A stretch of DNA of 64,000 nucleotides, from the NCBI GenBank assembly GCA_016787065.1, contig JAEUVD010000018.1, positions 124,001 through 188,000 on the forward strand, in the 5' to 3' direction. Below are positions 27,665 through 35,931 of the stretch, piece by piece. The stretch is from Chitinophagaceae bacterium (GTDB lineage Bacteria > Bacteroidota > Bacteroidia > Chitinophagales > Chitinophagaceae). Both the position numbers and the translations under genes were made by a program. Below the pieces are notes generated by a model. It worked only from the letters and a program-made list of their open reading frames with translations, did not search any database and had not been told where the DNA came from. How positions within the stretch are numbered: position 1 is the stretch's first letter; every line of letters begins with the position of its first letter.

Positions 27665-27859
27665 ATGGAAATTGATTATGAAGAAAAATCAATTAACGCC
27701 CCCTACATCTTTTAGAACACGGATTCTTTAAGGAATGTTATGATTAAATTAGATGAAGGATTTTATTATGACTTTAGCCTTTGGTGTTAAGATCAATATT
27801 CATACAGATTTCGGATGGATAAAGATTCTTCGAAAATAATCATAAGCGATCTTAAATAA
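27665..27859 (+). pseudogene. Possible remnant ORF with two in-frame stops
   Basis: Starting at ATG 27665 a single reading frame gives MEIDYEEKSINAPYIF, TAG (27713), NTDSLRNVMIKLDEGFYYDF... , TAA (27788), DQYSYRFRMDKDSSKIII..., TAA (27857). The composition is protein-like (acidic/hydrophobic alternation, few rare residues), but no family is recognised and the frame could be accidental. Confidence 0.25.
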
Positions 27860-27914
27860 ATCCACGTTCCAAAATTATGTCGAACAATAGTACTTTAGAA
27901 TCTAAACATTAAAC

Positions 27915-27922
27915 TACTTTCG
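27915..27922 (+). promoter_or_regulatory. -7-like box (TACTTTCG) of the LytS-type kinase gene
   Basis: One mismatch to TAnnTTTG and 7 nt before the ATG at 27930. Confidence 0.45.
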
Positions 27923-27929
27923 ACGATAG

Positions 27930-29057
27930 ATGATACAGATTCCCTATTGGCAATTACTCAAGAAGCATCGCAAAAAAATTGTGTGGAGCATTTTGTTGTT
28001 TTGGCTTGTTATGGGTGGTTTGGTTTATGGGAGTGAAGTAATAGCATACACCTATTTTGGTGCTCCTGTTGTTGATCCTGTGGAAGTGCGGCAATACTTA
28101 CTTCGATGGCTGTTATGGCTCCTATTCACTCCATTGATAATTCTAATAGGGCTAAAAATAAATATCGGGAATACACGAATATCAAGTTTTATCATATTGC
28201 ATATTTGTTTGGCAACATGTATGCTCTTACTCGAATTTTATTTAGAGGTCTTCTTTCTTAAACCTTTTGCAGAAATATACTACCATCGCAAAGTAACAAT
28301 TAGTGAAATGATCGTTCCATTTCTCTACAAGTATTTTGCTTATGTGGTAAACTATTTCTTAATGGTAGGCATGGTTAATATGTATGTATATATGCAAACC
28401 TATTATAAAACGAAAGAAGATTTACTTGTAACCGAACTTCAAAATAAAGCATTGGAAAACGAACTAGCTTTACAACATCTTGAAAAACTAAAAATGCAAA
28501 TTCGTCCGCATTTCTTATTTAACACATTGAATGCGCTAAACGGACTGATACTAACCCAACGAACAGAAAAAGCTGAAATAATGCTGAGTAGATTGTCAGC
28601 CTTACTTCAACAAACACTGAATAAAGAAACACGTGAATTTATTTCGTTGAAAGAAGAATTAAATCATGTTCAACTATACATGGATATACAATCGATTCGT
28701 TTTGAAGAACGACTGCAGTACGATACCGATATTCAAATGGAAACCTACGAGGCACATATACCGTTTTTTATAGTACAACCTATTCTGGAAAACGCAATTA
28801 AATACAGTGTAGAACAAACGAATAAACCAATTTTTATTTCATTGACGGCCCGGGTGCATCAGCTTCAACTTCAAATTGAAATCCGGAATACGTTTGTTGA
28901 TTCGAACAACCAAATGATGTCGGGTTATGGCATAGGACTTAGCAATGTAACTGAACGACTTGCCCGTTATTATAAGTCATCTGCTGCCGTGAATTTAATA
29001 ATAAATGATCATGGAATTACTCGGGTTGAAATAAATTTGCCTTATGTTACCGGATAA
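27930..29057 (+). CDS. LytS-type sensor histidine kinase (His_kinase domain)
   Basis: 375 residues. Four membrane helices are visible near residues 17-36, 58-75, 86-108 and 128-156, followed by a coiled linker and the His_kinase domain: MQIRPHFLFNTLNALNGLI with phospho-acceptor H194, then PFFIVQPILENAIKYSVEQ (N-box) and GYGIGLSNVTERLARYY (G-box). It overlaps the following LytTR regulator by 14 bp, so they act as a pair. With only short loops outside the membrane, it probably senses a membrane-associated or small ligand. Confidence 0.95.
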   Translation: MIQIPYWQLLKKHRKKIVWSILLFWLVMGGLVYGSEVIAYTYFGAPVVDPVEVRQYLLRWLLWLLFTPLIILIGLKINIGNTRISSFIILHICLATCMLLLEFYLEVFFLKPFAEIYYHRKVTISEMIVPFLYKYFAYVVNYFLMVGMVNMYVYMQTYYKTKEDLLVTELQNKALENELALQHLEKLKMQIRPHFLFNTLNALNGLILTQRTEKAEIMLSRLSALLQQTLNKETREFISLKEELNHVQLYMDIQSIRFEERLQYDTDIQMETYEAHIPFFIVQPILENAIKYSVEQTNKPIFISLTARVHQLQLQIEIRNTFVDSNNQMMSGYGIGLSNVTERLARYYKSSAAVNLIINDHGITRVEINLPYVTG

Positions 29058-29820
29058 AATTCGAGGCTATATTGTGGATGATGAAAGCTTATCTATTGAT
29101 GTGGTAACATCCATGCTCACAGAATTTCCGGAAATAGAACTTATAGGCAGTTGCACAATTAGTGCTCAGGCTCTTCAAAATATTCTGCAACTAAAACCCG
29201 ATGTATTATTTCTTGATATTCAAATGCCTGAACTGAATGGTTTTGATTTATTGGGCAAAGTACTTGAGGTGTACACGCCTGCCGTAATTTTCATTACAGC
29301 TTTCGATACCTACGCTATGAGAGCCTTTGAAGTGCATGCGCTGGGTTATCTGCTAAAACCAATTGAACGAAAAAAATTCAAATCCACTGTCGATAATGTT
29401 CTTAAAAATATTCGAAAGATGAATGACGAAGAGGTTTTAACACAATTAAAAAAACTTCTTGTTGCTCAACAACAATCAACACCCAGAGTGCTTGATAAAA
29501 TTATGATTCGACATTCTAAACGAATACAGTTCATTCCCTTACAAGAAATTATTTACATTGAGGCGGCGGGTGATTACGTAAAGGTTATTACCGAACAACA
29601 AACTGCCTTAGCACACCATAGTTTAAATGAGCTACAATCGCTCTTACCCCCAACTCAATTTGTTCGCATTCATAGATCTTGGATAATTCAGGTAAATCAG
29701 GTAAAAGAATTTATACCTTATTTTAATGGAGAGTATTATGTAATTATGAGTCAAGGCGATCGACTTAAAATCAGTAGAAATTACAAAACCATTGTTAGCA
29801 ATTTCTTTCCAGGGTTATAA
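29044..29820 (+). CDS. LytTR-family response regulator
   Basis: 258 residues. Receiver domain (about 5-125) with VDDE, phospho-acceptor D58 (VLFLDIQMPE), ITAFDTYAMRAFEVHALGYLLKPI. The LytTR DNA-binding domain (about 155-255) has IIYIEAAGDYVKVITEQ and FVRIHRSWIIQVNQV. It is the partner of the overlapping LytS-type kinase. Targets unknown; the POT transporter gene 140 bp downstream is a candidate by position. Confidence 0.96.
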   Translation: MLPDKIRGYIVDDESLSIDVVTSMLTEFPEIELIGSCTISAQALQNILQLKPDVLFLDIQMPELNGFDLLGKVLEVYTPAVIFITAFDTYAMRAFEVHALGYLLKPIERKKFKSTVDNVLKNIRKMNDEEVLTQLKKLLVAQQQSTPRVLDKIMIRHSKRIQFIPLQEIIYIEAAGDYVKVITEQQTALAHHSLNELQSLLPPTQFVRIHRSWIIQVNQVKEFIPYFNGEYYVIMSQGDRLKISRNYKTIVSNFFPGL

Positions 29821-29959
29821 CGTTAGTTCCGAAAATTTAAAAAGATTCATTTCCATTCAGCGACTGAAACTGTCGCACAGGCGATTCAATGATTCACTTT
29901 AGCGGAAAGCATGCACGATATTCAACGAGGCATTGAATTTTTATAGAAACAATTGTAAG

Positions 29960-31360
29960 ATGTCTGCAAAAATTCCATCCTCCATTAAGTACATTATTGG
30001 CAATGAAGCTGCTGAGCGTTTTAGTTACTATGGGTTACGCGCTATTCTAACCGTTTATTTGGCAACTCATTTTTTCAACCCGACTGCCAACCCTGATTTA
30101 CAATCGATAGCAGAAGCAAAAGCGAACGAAGTAACGCATTTCTTTATTACCTTAAATTATCTACTCCCCATTGCCGGTGCCCTATTGGCTGATTGGTTTT
30201 TTGGAAAATACACCATTATCCTTTGGCTTTCCTTGGTGTATAGTTTTGGTAATTTATTAATGGCCGGTTTCACCGATAACTATACCGTATTTATGGTTGG
30301 CTTAGTGCTTATTGCTATAGGTTCTGGTGGCATCAAACCATGCGTTTCGGCGAATGTTGGAGATCAATTTGATGACAGTAATCAATCTCTGATGAGTAAG
30401 GCATTTAGTTGGTTTTATCTGAGCATTAATTTCGGATCCTTCTTTTCAACATTGCTCATTCCTTATACGCTAACCGCTTTTGGTGCCAAAGTAGCCTTTG
30501 GTATTCCTGGCATTTTGATGTTCGTAGCAACACTTGTTTTCTTTGCCGGAAGAAAAAAATATGTGCGCATTCCACCTTCCGGGTTCCCTAAAATAAATTT
30601 CATCTCTGTAAATTTCTATTTACTCACACAGGTATCAAGATTAGTTAAAGGTGAAAAAGCAAAAGACATTGCTTCCGAAAAATTTCCAGAACAATCGGTA
30701 CACGCTATCCTATCGGTTTGGGAAATTTTAGGTTTATTTATATTTGTTCCTGTTTACTGGATGCTTAGCGATCAAAGCACCTCGGAGTGGGTTTTACAAG
30801 CTACTAAACTAGACCTTCGCTTCTTTGGAACCACCTTATTACCACAACAAGTACAAGCAGCCAACCCTGTTTTTATTTTGATTTTAACACCGCTATTAAG
30901 TTCATTTATTTTTCCGATGCTCGAAACAAAAGGCATTCGATTTAATACGCACCGCAAAATCATTACTGGTTTTATTTTACTCACGTTGTCTTTTGTTATC
31001 ATCTACAGTATCGAAGGAGGAATTGAACGAGGAGAGCATCCATCGGTTTGGTTTCAAATAGCCGCATACTTTTTACTTACGATTGCCGAAATTCTGGTCT
31101 ACCTCACCGGATTAGAATATGCTTATGCCAAAGCCCCGGCTTCCATGAAAAGTACCATCATGTCGTTTTGGTTACTCACCATTTCTCTTGGCAATTATTT
31201 AGTTTCTTGTATCAACGGAAACATCAGTCAGGGCGGGTTTCTTAGCAAGCTTACAGGCGCTAACTACTATCTTTTCTTTATTGTATTAATGTCCGTTGTT
31301 ACTTTTTTATTTTCTATTCGCTTCCGCAGCGATTTATTTCGAGCAAATCAGTTGTCTTAG
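29960..31360 (+). CDS. POT/PTR2-family proton-dependent peptide transporter
   Basis: 466 residues from ATG 29960; a TTG nine codons earlier is disfavoured. The proton-coupling signature E-x-x-E-R-F-x-Y-Y is present as NEAAERFSYYGLRAILTVYL, and the second family motif appears as LIAIGSGGIKPCVSANVGDQF...FSWFYLSINFGSF. About 12 or more membrane helices. It imports di/tripeptides with protons across the inner membrane. It follows a two-component system, which may control it. Confidence 0.94.
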   Translation: MSAKIPSSIKYIIGNEAAERFSYYGLRAILTVYLATHFFNPTANPDLQSIAEAKANEVTHFFITLNYLLPIAGALLADWFFGKYTIILWLSLVYSFGNLLMAGFTDNYTVFMVGLVLIAIGSGGIKPCVSANVGDQFDDSNQSLMSKAFSWFYLSINFGSFFSTLLIPYTLTAFGAKVAFGIPGILMFVATLVFFAGRKKYVRIPPSGFPKINFISVNFYLLTQVSRLVKGEKAKDIASEKFPEQSVHAILSVWEILGLFIFVPVYWMLSDQSTSEWVLQATKLDLRFFGTTLLPQQVQAANPVFILILTPLLSSFIFPMLETKGIRFNTHRKIITGFILLTLSFVIIYSIEGGIERGEHPSVWFQIAAYFLLTIAEILVYLTGLEYAYAKAPASMKSTIMSFWLLTISLGNYLVSCINGNISQGGFLSKLTGANYYLFFIVLMSVVTFLFSIRFRSDLFRANQLS

Positions 31361-31431
31361 TTTCTAAAGCTATTCATCCTTGAAATTACATTTCGTTACA
31401 ACTTATAATTCAGATGCTACCTAGTAAATAG

Positions 31432-34400
31432 TTGTTGAATTATATTTGTTCGGTGCTCGGTAACAAAACCAAAAACCTGATTCTACTTTACCTCATAGTA
31501 TTTGAGTGTAACTTCAACCATATAATAGCTAAACAATCAGCAACAGATTATGTGGCTTCTCAAAAGGTATTAAGTATTGAAGACGGACTTGCATCACGCG
31601 AGGTTTTTTGCACTATACAAGACGATGACGGTTTTATTTGGTTTGGAACGCGCAACGGATTAGATCGCTATGATGGTAAAAATGTTCAGCATTTCACACA
31701 ACAGAAAAATAATCTAGCCGGCAATCGAATTATACATCTGGCAAAAGACGCACAAAACAGATTGATTGTACTTTATGGCCATCCGGGTTATTCTCGCAGT
31801 GTTGGCGCCATTCAGGTGTTCGATTTAAAAACTAATAAAGTATTATCAGTTAAGGAAGCTTTTCCTAATTTACCATTTGATGAAGCATACCTGTTTTGGG
31901 TAACGAATGATGGTAACGACTTGTGTTTTCTTACATCAAAACCTTTTCAGTATTGGCGATACACGAAAAAAGGTTTTGTATTGATGAGTAACATGACCGG
32001 TTGGAATGACCCATCTATGTCTTCGGAGGAATTAAAAACACGCAACGCGCCCAAACACTGTGCGTTTGGACGTAACAGTATTTTTTACAATGACCAAGCG
32101 GTATTATACTACGATGAAAAAAAACCATTGTATCTAGTTACACCGCAAGGTTCTATTGAACAGCGATTTACTACGAAGCATCGTCCGATTGCTATTTCTT
32201 CTTCGAAGAAAATAATACACGATATACAAGATATTACCTACCAATACAATGGTCGAAAAAATTGGCAACGTATACCCAGTTTATTTCCTAAAACCATGTT
32301 CAAAAAAGAAGATGAAGTTTATTTATGTTATAGCAATAAGAACGAGCTAATCACGATTGAACGAAATAGTGGTATTCAATTAATGGATTCAACCGGATTC
32401 CGTTTTATTTCTTCCCTGAATGATTTAAATTTAACCGACGCCATATCGGTGTATTCTTTTTATACCGATCGCCAGGGTATACATTGGATAGCCACTGCGA
32501 ATGGAGTAATAAAATTATACCTTCGAAAAAATCCATTTACGCATTATTTTACCAAGCAACAACTTAAAAATAATAGTAATAATCAAGTTCGCGGCATGCT
32601 CCTCAATGCGCAGAATCATGTTGTGGCAAACATCTGGACTTCCATCTATCGAAGCAACAGCACGGAAGTTATTCCGCATCAAGAAATTCTTTATGGCATT
32701 ACGCAACATAACGGCGTTTTGTATTCCGGTTCCATTTATTTAAATGCGCTTCGAGAACACGGCTTGGAAACTATGGCATCGCCTTCGTCTAAAGATGAAC
32801 TATGGACAATTGATTCGCTCAACGATTATGAATTACTGCTTGGTAGCTCTCAGAAATTAATGCGTTATAATATTATCACTCATAACATTAGCCAAGTAAC
32901 CTATGCTTTCTCTATGCCTGCCGTTGAATTTGTTTACCGGTTTATTCATCGCAATAACGGCACTATTTGGGCTGTTGCTCAAAACGGATTATACCTTCTG
33001 AACAAAAAAGCAGATAGCGTACTTCTGTATTATGGTAAAGGTAACAAAACGTTTCCGCCATCATTACAATATGCACTATCCAATATGCTCGACGCCTATG
33101 AAAACGAAGATGGAAGTATTTGGATTGCTACGAATGGTGATGGGTTGTATGAATGGAATCGAACAAAAAACAATTTGAATCATTATACCTCCCGAGAAGG
33201 TTTACCCTCCGAAATTCTCTATCGAATCGAAGCAGATTCTTTTCAAAACTTATGGGTGAGCACCGACAATGGTTTATTCAAAATAAATACGGTTAGCAAA
33301 CGAGTCAATGTTTACACTATAACGCACGGATTGAGTCATAATGAGTTCAATCGAACTTCTTCCTATCATGCTAAAGATGGTCGACTTTTTTTTGGTGGTA
33401 TCAACGGCATTAATGCCTTTAATCCAAGAGATTTTGTTCAAGACACCTTTAGTTTGTCGGCTCCCATTCGCATCATTCGCTTTAATCAGTTTTCAGGTCA
33501 AGAAAATAAACTACTCGATGTTACCGATACCTTCATGGTTACTAAAAAAATAATCTTGGAACCCAACGACAAATTTTTCAATCTTGAATTTCAGTTGTTA
33601 GACTATCGTGATGGTGGTTCATCTTTTGCTTATCAAATTGAAGGTTATGATGCGGATTGGAACTATATAAAAGAAAACACATTGCGTGTAAGCGGGCTAC
33701 CAGCTGGACACTATACACTAAAAATTAAAGGACAAGGCAGTAACGGACAATGGAGCCAACAAGTGTTATCGATTCCGGTTGAAGTAAAAAATCATTTTTA
33801 CAAACAAGTTTGGTTTCTAGCCTTCATGATCATATTATTTCTTTTATTTGTAATTCTAATCATACGATGGCGCACAAAAAATTTATTAATTTCTAAACAA
33901 GCATTAGAAAGAACAGTAAATAGCCGAACCGAACAATTAAAGAATTCATTGGATGAAAAAGAAGTACTATTAAAAGAAATACACCATAGAGTAAAAAACA
34001 ATTTAGAAGTAATTAGCAGTATTCTTGAATTACAAAGTATAGGTATTAAAGATCCTGAAGCAAAGGCAGCCATTATCGCGGGACAATCGAGAGTGCATAG
34101 TATAGCGCTGATACACCATAAACTGTATCAAAGCAATCATGTATCTCAACTACAATTTCATTCTTTTATAGAGGAATTATTTTCTCAGGTGAAACAGGTA
34201 TTGCTACCAATGGGTACGAGTGTTGATTTGAAGGTAAAGGGTGAGGATATTCTATTACCCTTAGATATTGCAGTACCTCTCGGGTTAATTTTGAATGAAT
34301 TGCTTACCAATTCGTTCAAGTATGCGGTACAATCGGGCAAACAACATGTATTTACACTCACACATATACCGCCCAGCGGAAACAATGAATTACATGTTAT

Positions 34401-34578
34401 TCGCTATGATGATCATGGGCCCGGGTTACCTCCCGACTTTAATTTAGCCTTATCTAATTCCTTAGGTATGAAAATCATACAACTTCTAACTCGACAAATC
34501 GGTGGTGAAATAAGAATCATTTCTGATCAAGGAACAACCTTTGAAATACCTTTTATTAAAACCCGTCAACAATCATAA
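31432..34578 (+). CDS. Two-component sensor with ligand-binding propeller, Y_Y_Y domain and HisKA_2 kinase
   Basis: 1048 residues. N-terminal hydrophobic segment (NLILLYLIVFECNFNHII) serves as signal/anchor. Residues about 40-690 are two-component-regulator propeller repeats (SIEDGLASREVFCTIQDDDG, IWFGTRNGLDRYDG, SIWIATNGDGLYEWNR, LWVSTDNGLFKIN). A Y_Y_Y domain (about 705-785; GLPAGHYTLKIKG) precedes a membrane helix (about 792-815). The cytosolic part has LLKEIHHRVKNNLEVISSIL (His851/His852) and an ATPase domain (LGLILNELLTNSFKYAV, DDHGPGLP). It is of the hybrid-type architecture but without receiver or AraC domains; the output is the LytTR regulator starting 2 bp later. The start is TTG 31432, directly after an in-frame TAG, and is uncertain. 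Confidence 0.9.
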   Translation: MLNYICSVLGNKTKNLILLYLIVFECNFNHIIAKQSATDYVASQKVLSIEDGLASREVFCTIQDDDGFIWFGTRNGLDRYDGKNVQHFTQQKNNLAGNRIIHLAKDAQNRLIVLYGHPGYSRSVGAIQVFDLKTNKVLSVKEAFPNLPFDEAYLFWVTNDGNDLCFLTSKPFQYWRYTKKGFVLMSNMTGWNDPSMSSEELKTRNAPKHCAFGRNSIFYNDQAVLYYDEKKPLYLVTPQGSIEQRFTTKHRPIAISSSKKIIHDIQDITYQYNGRKNWQRIPSLFPKTMFKKEDEVYLCYSNKNELITIERNSGIQLMDSTGFRFISSLNDLNLTDAISVYSFYTDRQGIHWIATANGVIKLYLRKNPFTHYFTKQQLKNNSNNQVRGMLLNAQNHVVANIWTSIYRSNSTEVIPHQEILYGITQHNGVLYSGSIYLNALREHGLETMASPSSKDELWTIDSLNDYELLLGSSQKLMRYNIITHNISQVTYAFSMPAVEFVYRFIHRNNGTIWAVAQNGLYLLNKKADSVLLYYGKGNKTFPPSLQYALSNMLDAYENEDGSIWIATNGDGLYEWNRTKNNLNHYTSREGLPSEILYRIEADSFQNLWVSTDNGLFKINTVSKRVNVYTITHGLSHNEFNRTSSYHAKDGRLFFGGINGINAFNPRDFVQDTFSLSAPIRIIRFNQFSGQENKLLDVTDTFMVTKKIILEPNDKFFNLEFQLLDYRDGGSSFAYQIEGYDADWNYIKENTLRVSGLPAGHYTLKIKGQGSNGQWSQQVLSIPVEVKNHFYKQVWFLAFMIILFLLFVILIIRWRTKNLLISKQALERTVNSRTEQLKNSLDEKEVLLKEIHHRVKNNLEVISSILELQSIGIKDPEAKAAIIAGQSRVHSIALIHHKLYQSNHVSQLQFHSFIEELFSQVKQVLLPMGTSVDLKVKGEDILLPLDIAVPLGLILNELLTNSFKYAVQSGKQHVFTLTHIPPSGNNELHVIRYDDHGPGLPPDFNLALSNSLGMKIIQLLTRQIGGEIRIISDQGTTFEIPFIKTRQQS

Positions 34579-34580
34579 AC

Positions 34581-35303
34581 ATGAATTCAAAACTTAAAAT
34601 AGGCATCGTAGAAGATGAACTGCTCATAGCTGAAAAGATAAAAATGCTTTTAATGGATATGGGATATCATGTTTGCTCCGTTGCAAATAACTACTCCTTG
34701 GCTATTGAAATGATAGAAAAGGAAGCCCCGGATTTGGTTATCTTAGATATTCAATTGGCCGGCGAAAAAGACGGCATACATGTAGCGGAGTATATTCGTG
34801 CTCATAGCCAGAACCCGTTTATCTTTTTAACAGCCAATAGTGATTGGGCTACGGTTGATAGGGCAAAACAAGTGCGCCCCGCAGCCTATATTGTTAAGCC
34901 CTTTACCAAAGAAGATTTATACACCAGCATTGAAATAGCCTTGGCAAATTTCAGTTTATATAAAGAACAGACAACAGGCAAACAAGATCGAAATTTTATT
35001 TTTATTAAAGAAGGTTATACCTTCAAGAAACTGTTATATACTGATATCCGCTTTGTGGAAAGCGATGGCAACTATGTGAACATACATACAGATTCCAATA
35101 AGAAAATCATGGTGCGGAGTAAGCTTGACGATTTGGTAAAACGATTAAACTCCGATGAGTTGATACGAGTGCATCGAAGTTATATAGTGAATGTACAACA
35201 TGTGCAGGGCATTACCCCAACCGAAATAGAAATTGGAAGCAGTCAAATTCCCATAGGAAAACCATACAAAGAAGAGTTGTTTAAGTTACTCGGTATTGAA
35301 TAA
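34581..35303 (+). CDS. LytTR-family response regulator
   Basis: 240 residues, 2 bp after the propeller kinase. Receiver domain (about 1-120; VEDELLIAEKI, phospho-acceptor D56 in LVILDIQLAGEKDG, FLTANSD, VKPFTKEDLYTSIEIA) and LytTR domain (about 140-238; IRFVESDGNYVNIHTD, LIRVHRSYIVNVQHV). The large secreted-protein gene downstream (35932) is a possible target by position only. Confidence 0.96.
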   Translation: MNSKLKIGIVEDELLIAEKIKMLLMDMGYHVCSVANNYSLAIEMIEKEAPDLVILDIQLAGEKDGIHVAEYIRAHSQNPFIFLTANSDWATVDRAKQVRPAAYIVKPFTKEDLYTSIEIALANFSLYKEQTTGKQDRNFIFIKEGYTFKKLLYTDIRFVESDGNYVNIHTDSNKKIMVRSKLDDLVKRLNSDELIRVHRSYIVNVQHVQGITPTEIEIGSSQIPIGKPYKEELFKLLGIE

Positions 35304-35674
35304 CTTGTTTAGTTATATAGCATTTTATGATACTAGCCCTCAGTAAACCGTGAATAGCTTCATTGGATTGTTTGCTATGTTCGTAAAAGCATCAAAACAA
35401 TTACAATAAAGTAAAAACAAAAAGCACAATGGTTCGAGGAAATGAAAGTTTAAGCCCTTTGGCTAAGGGCCACGTCGTGCTGTTCCAGATTGCATTTTCT
35501 TGCTACAGAACAGATCCACTCACTCAATTTTATTGAACAATAAAGGAGAAAATCAGCAAAACCAGTTTCTATTTTCCTCATTTCCCATAAAAGAAGATTT
35601 TTTTACCAAATTCATTTCGTTTTATCACAATTGGCTAAGAATGAATGGAATAATAAATTTCTTTGAGGTAGAAA
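35304..35674. other. 371-bp intergenic region
   Basis: AT-rich, with a hairpin GCCCTT/AAGGGC (35454-35470) but no T-run. Short frames here look accidental. No gene recognised. Confidence 0.5.
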
Positions 35675-35872
35675 ATGGCCTTGCTCGATCTTAATAGTAT
35701 TCGAAACGTGTCTGGAGTTGAAGGAACTACCTGTCCGAATTGTGGTGCAGAATTAGTTCGAGATAAGGAACAACAGTTTTGGCAACAATTAGTAAAAGTG
35801 ATGAGTTTGAGTTTTATCAGGATATATACCCTAACCTGTAAAAATTGTGGCAAGAAATACCGAATGATGTAA
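35675..35872 (+). CDS. Small zinc-ribbon protein
   Basis: 65 residues. Two CxxC pairs, CPNC (about residue 20) and CKNC (about 56), spaced as a zinc ribbon: TTCPNCGAELVRDKEQQFW then LTCKNCGKKYRMM. No known family was recognised and the ATG is plausible but not confirmed by a promoter box. Cytosolic. It stands alone, 60 bp before the giant secreted protein gene. Confidence 0.6.
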   Translation: MALLDLNSIRNVSGVEGTTCPNCGAELVRDKEQQFWQQLVKVMSLSFIRIYTLTCKNCGKKYRMM

Positions 35873-35931
35873 AAAACAGAAATAGTAATAAAAAACCTAC
35901 TAACCATTAAGTAAACAAAAAATGCAACACC

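Larger units (their letters stand above)
27535..27929. other. Intergenic region with a possible decayed ORF
   Basis: About 395 bp. Apart from a frame interrupted by two stops (27665-27859) and the -7 box of the next gene at 27915-27922, no feature is recognised. Confidence 0.5.

Noticed and set aside
35500..35694. 64-codon plus-strand frame
   Set aside because: AT-rich, no protein resemblance, and it overlaps the better supported zinc-ribbon gene.
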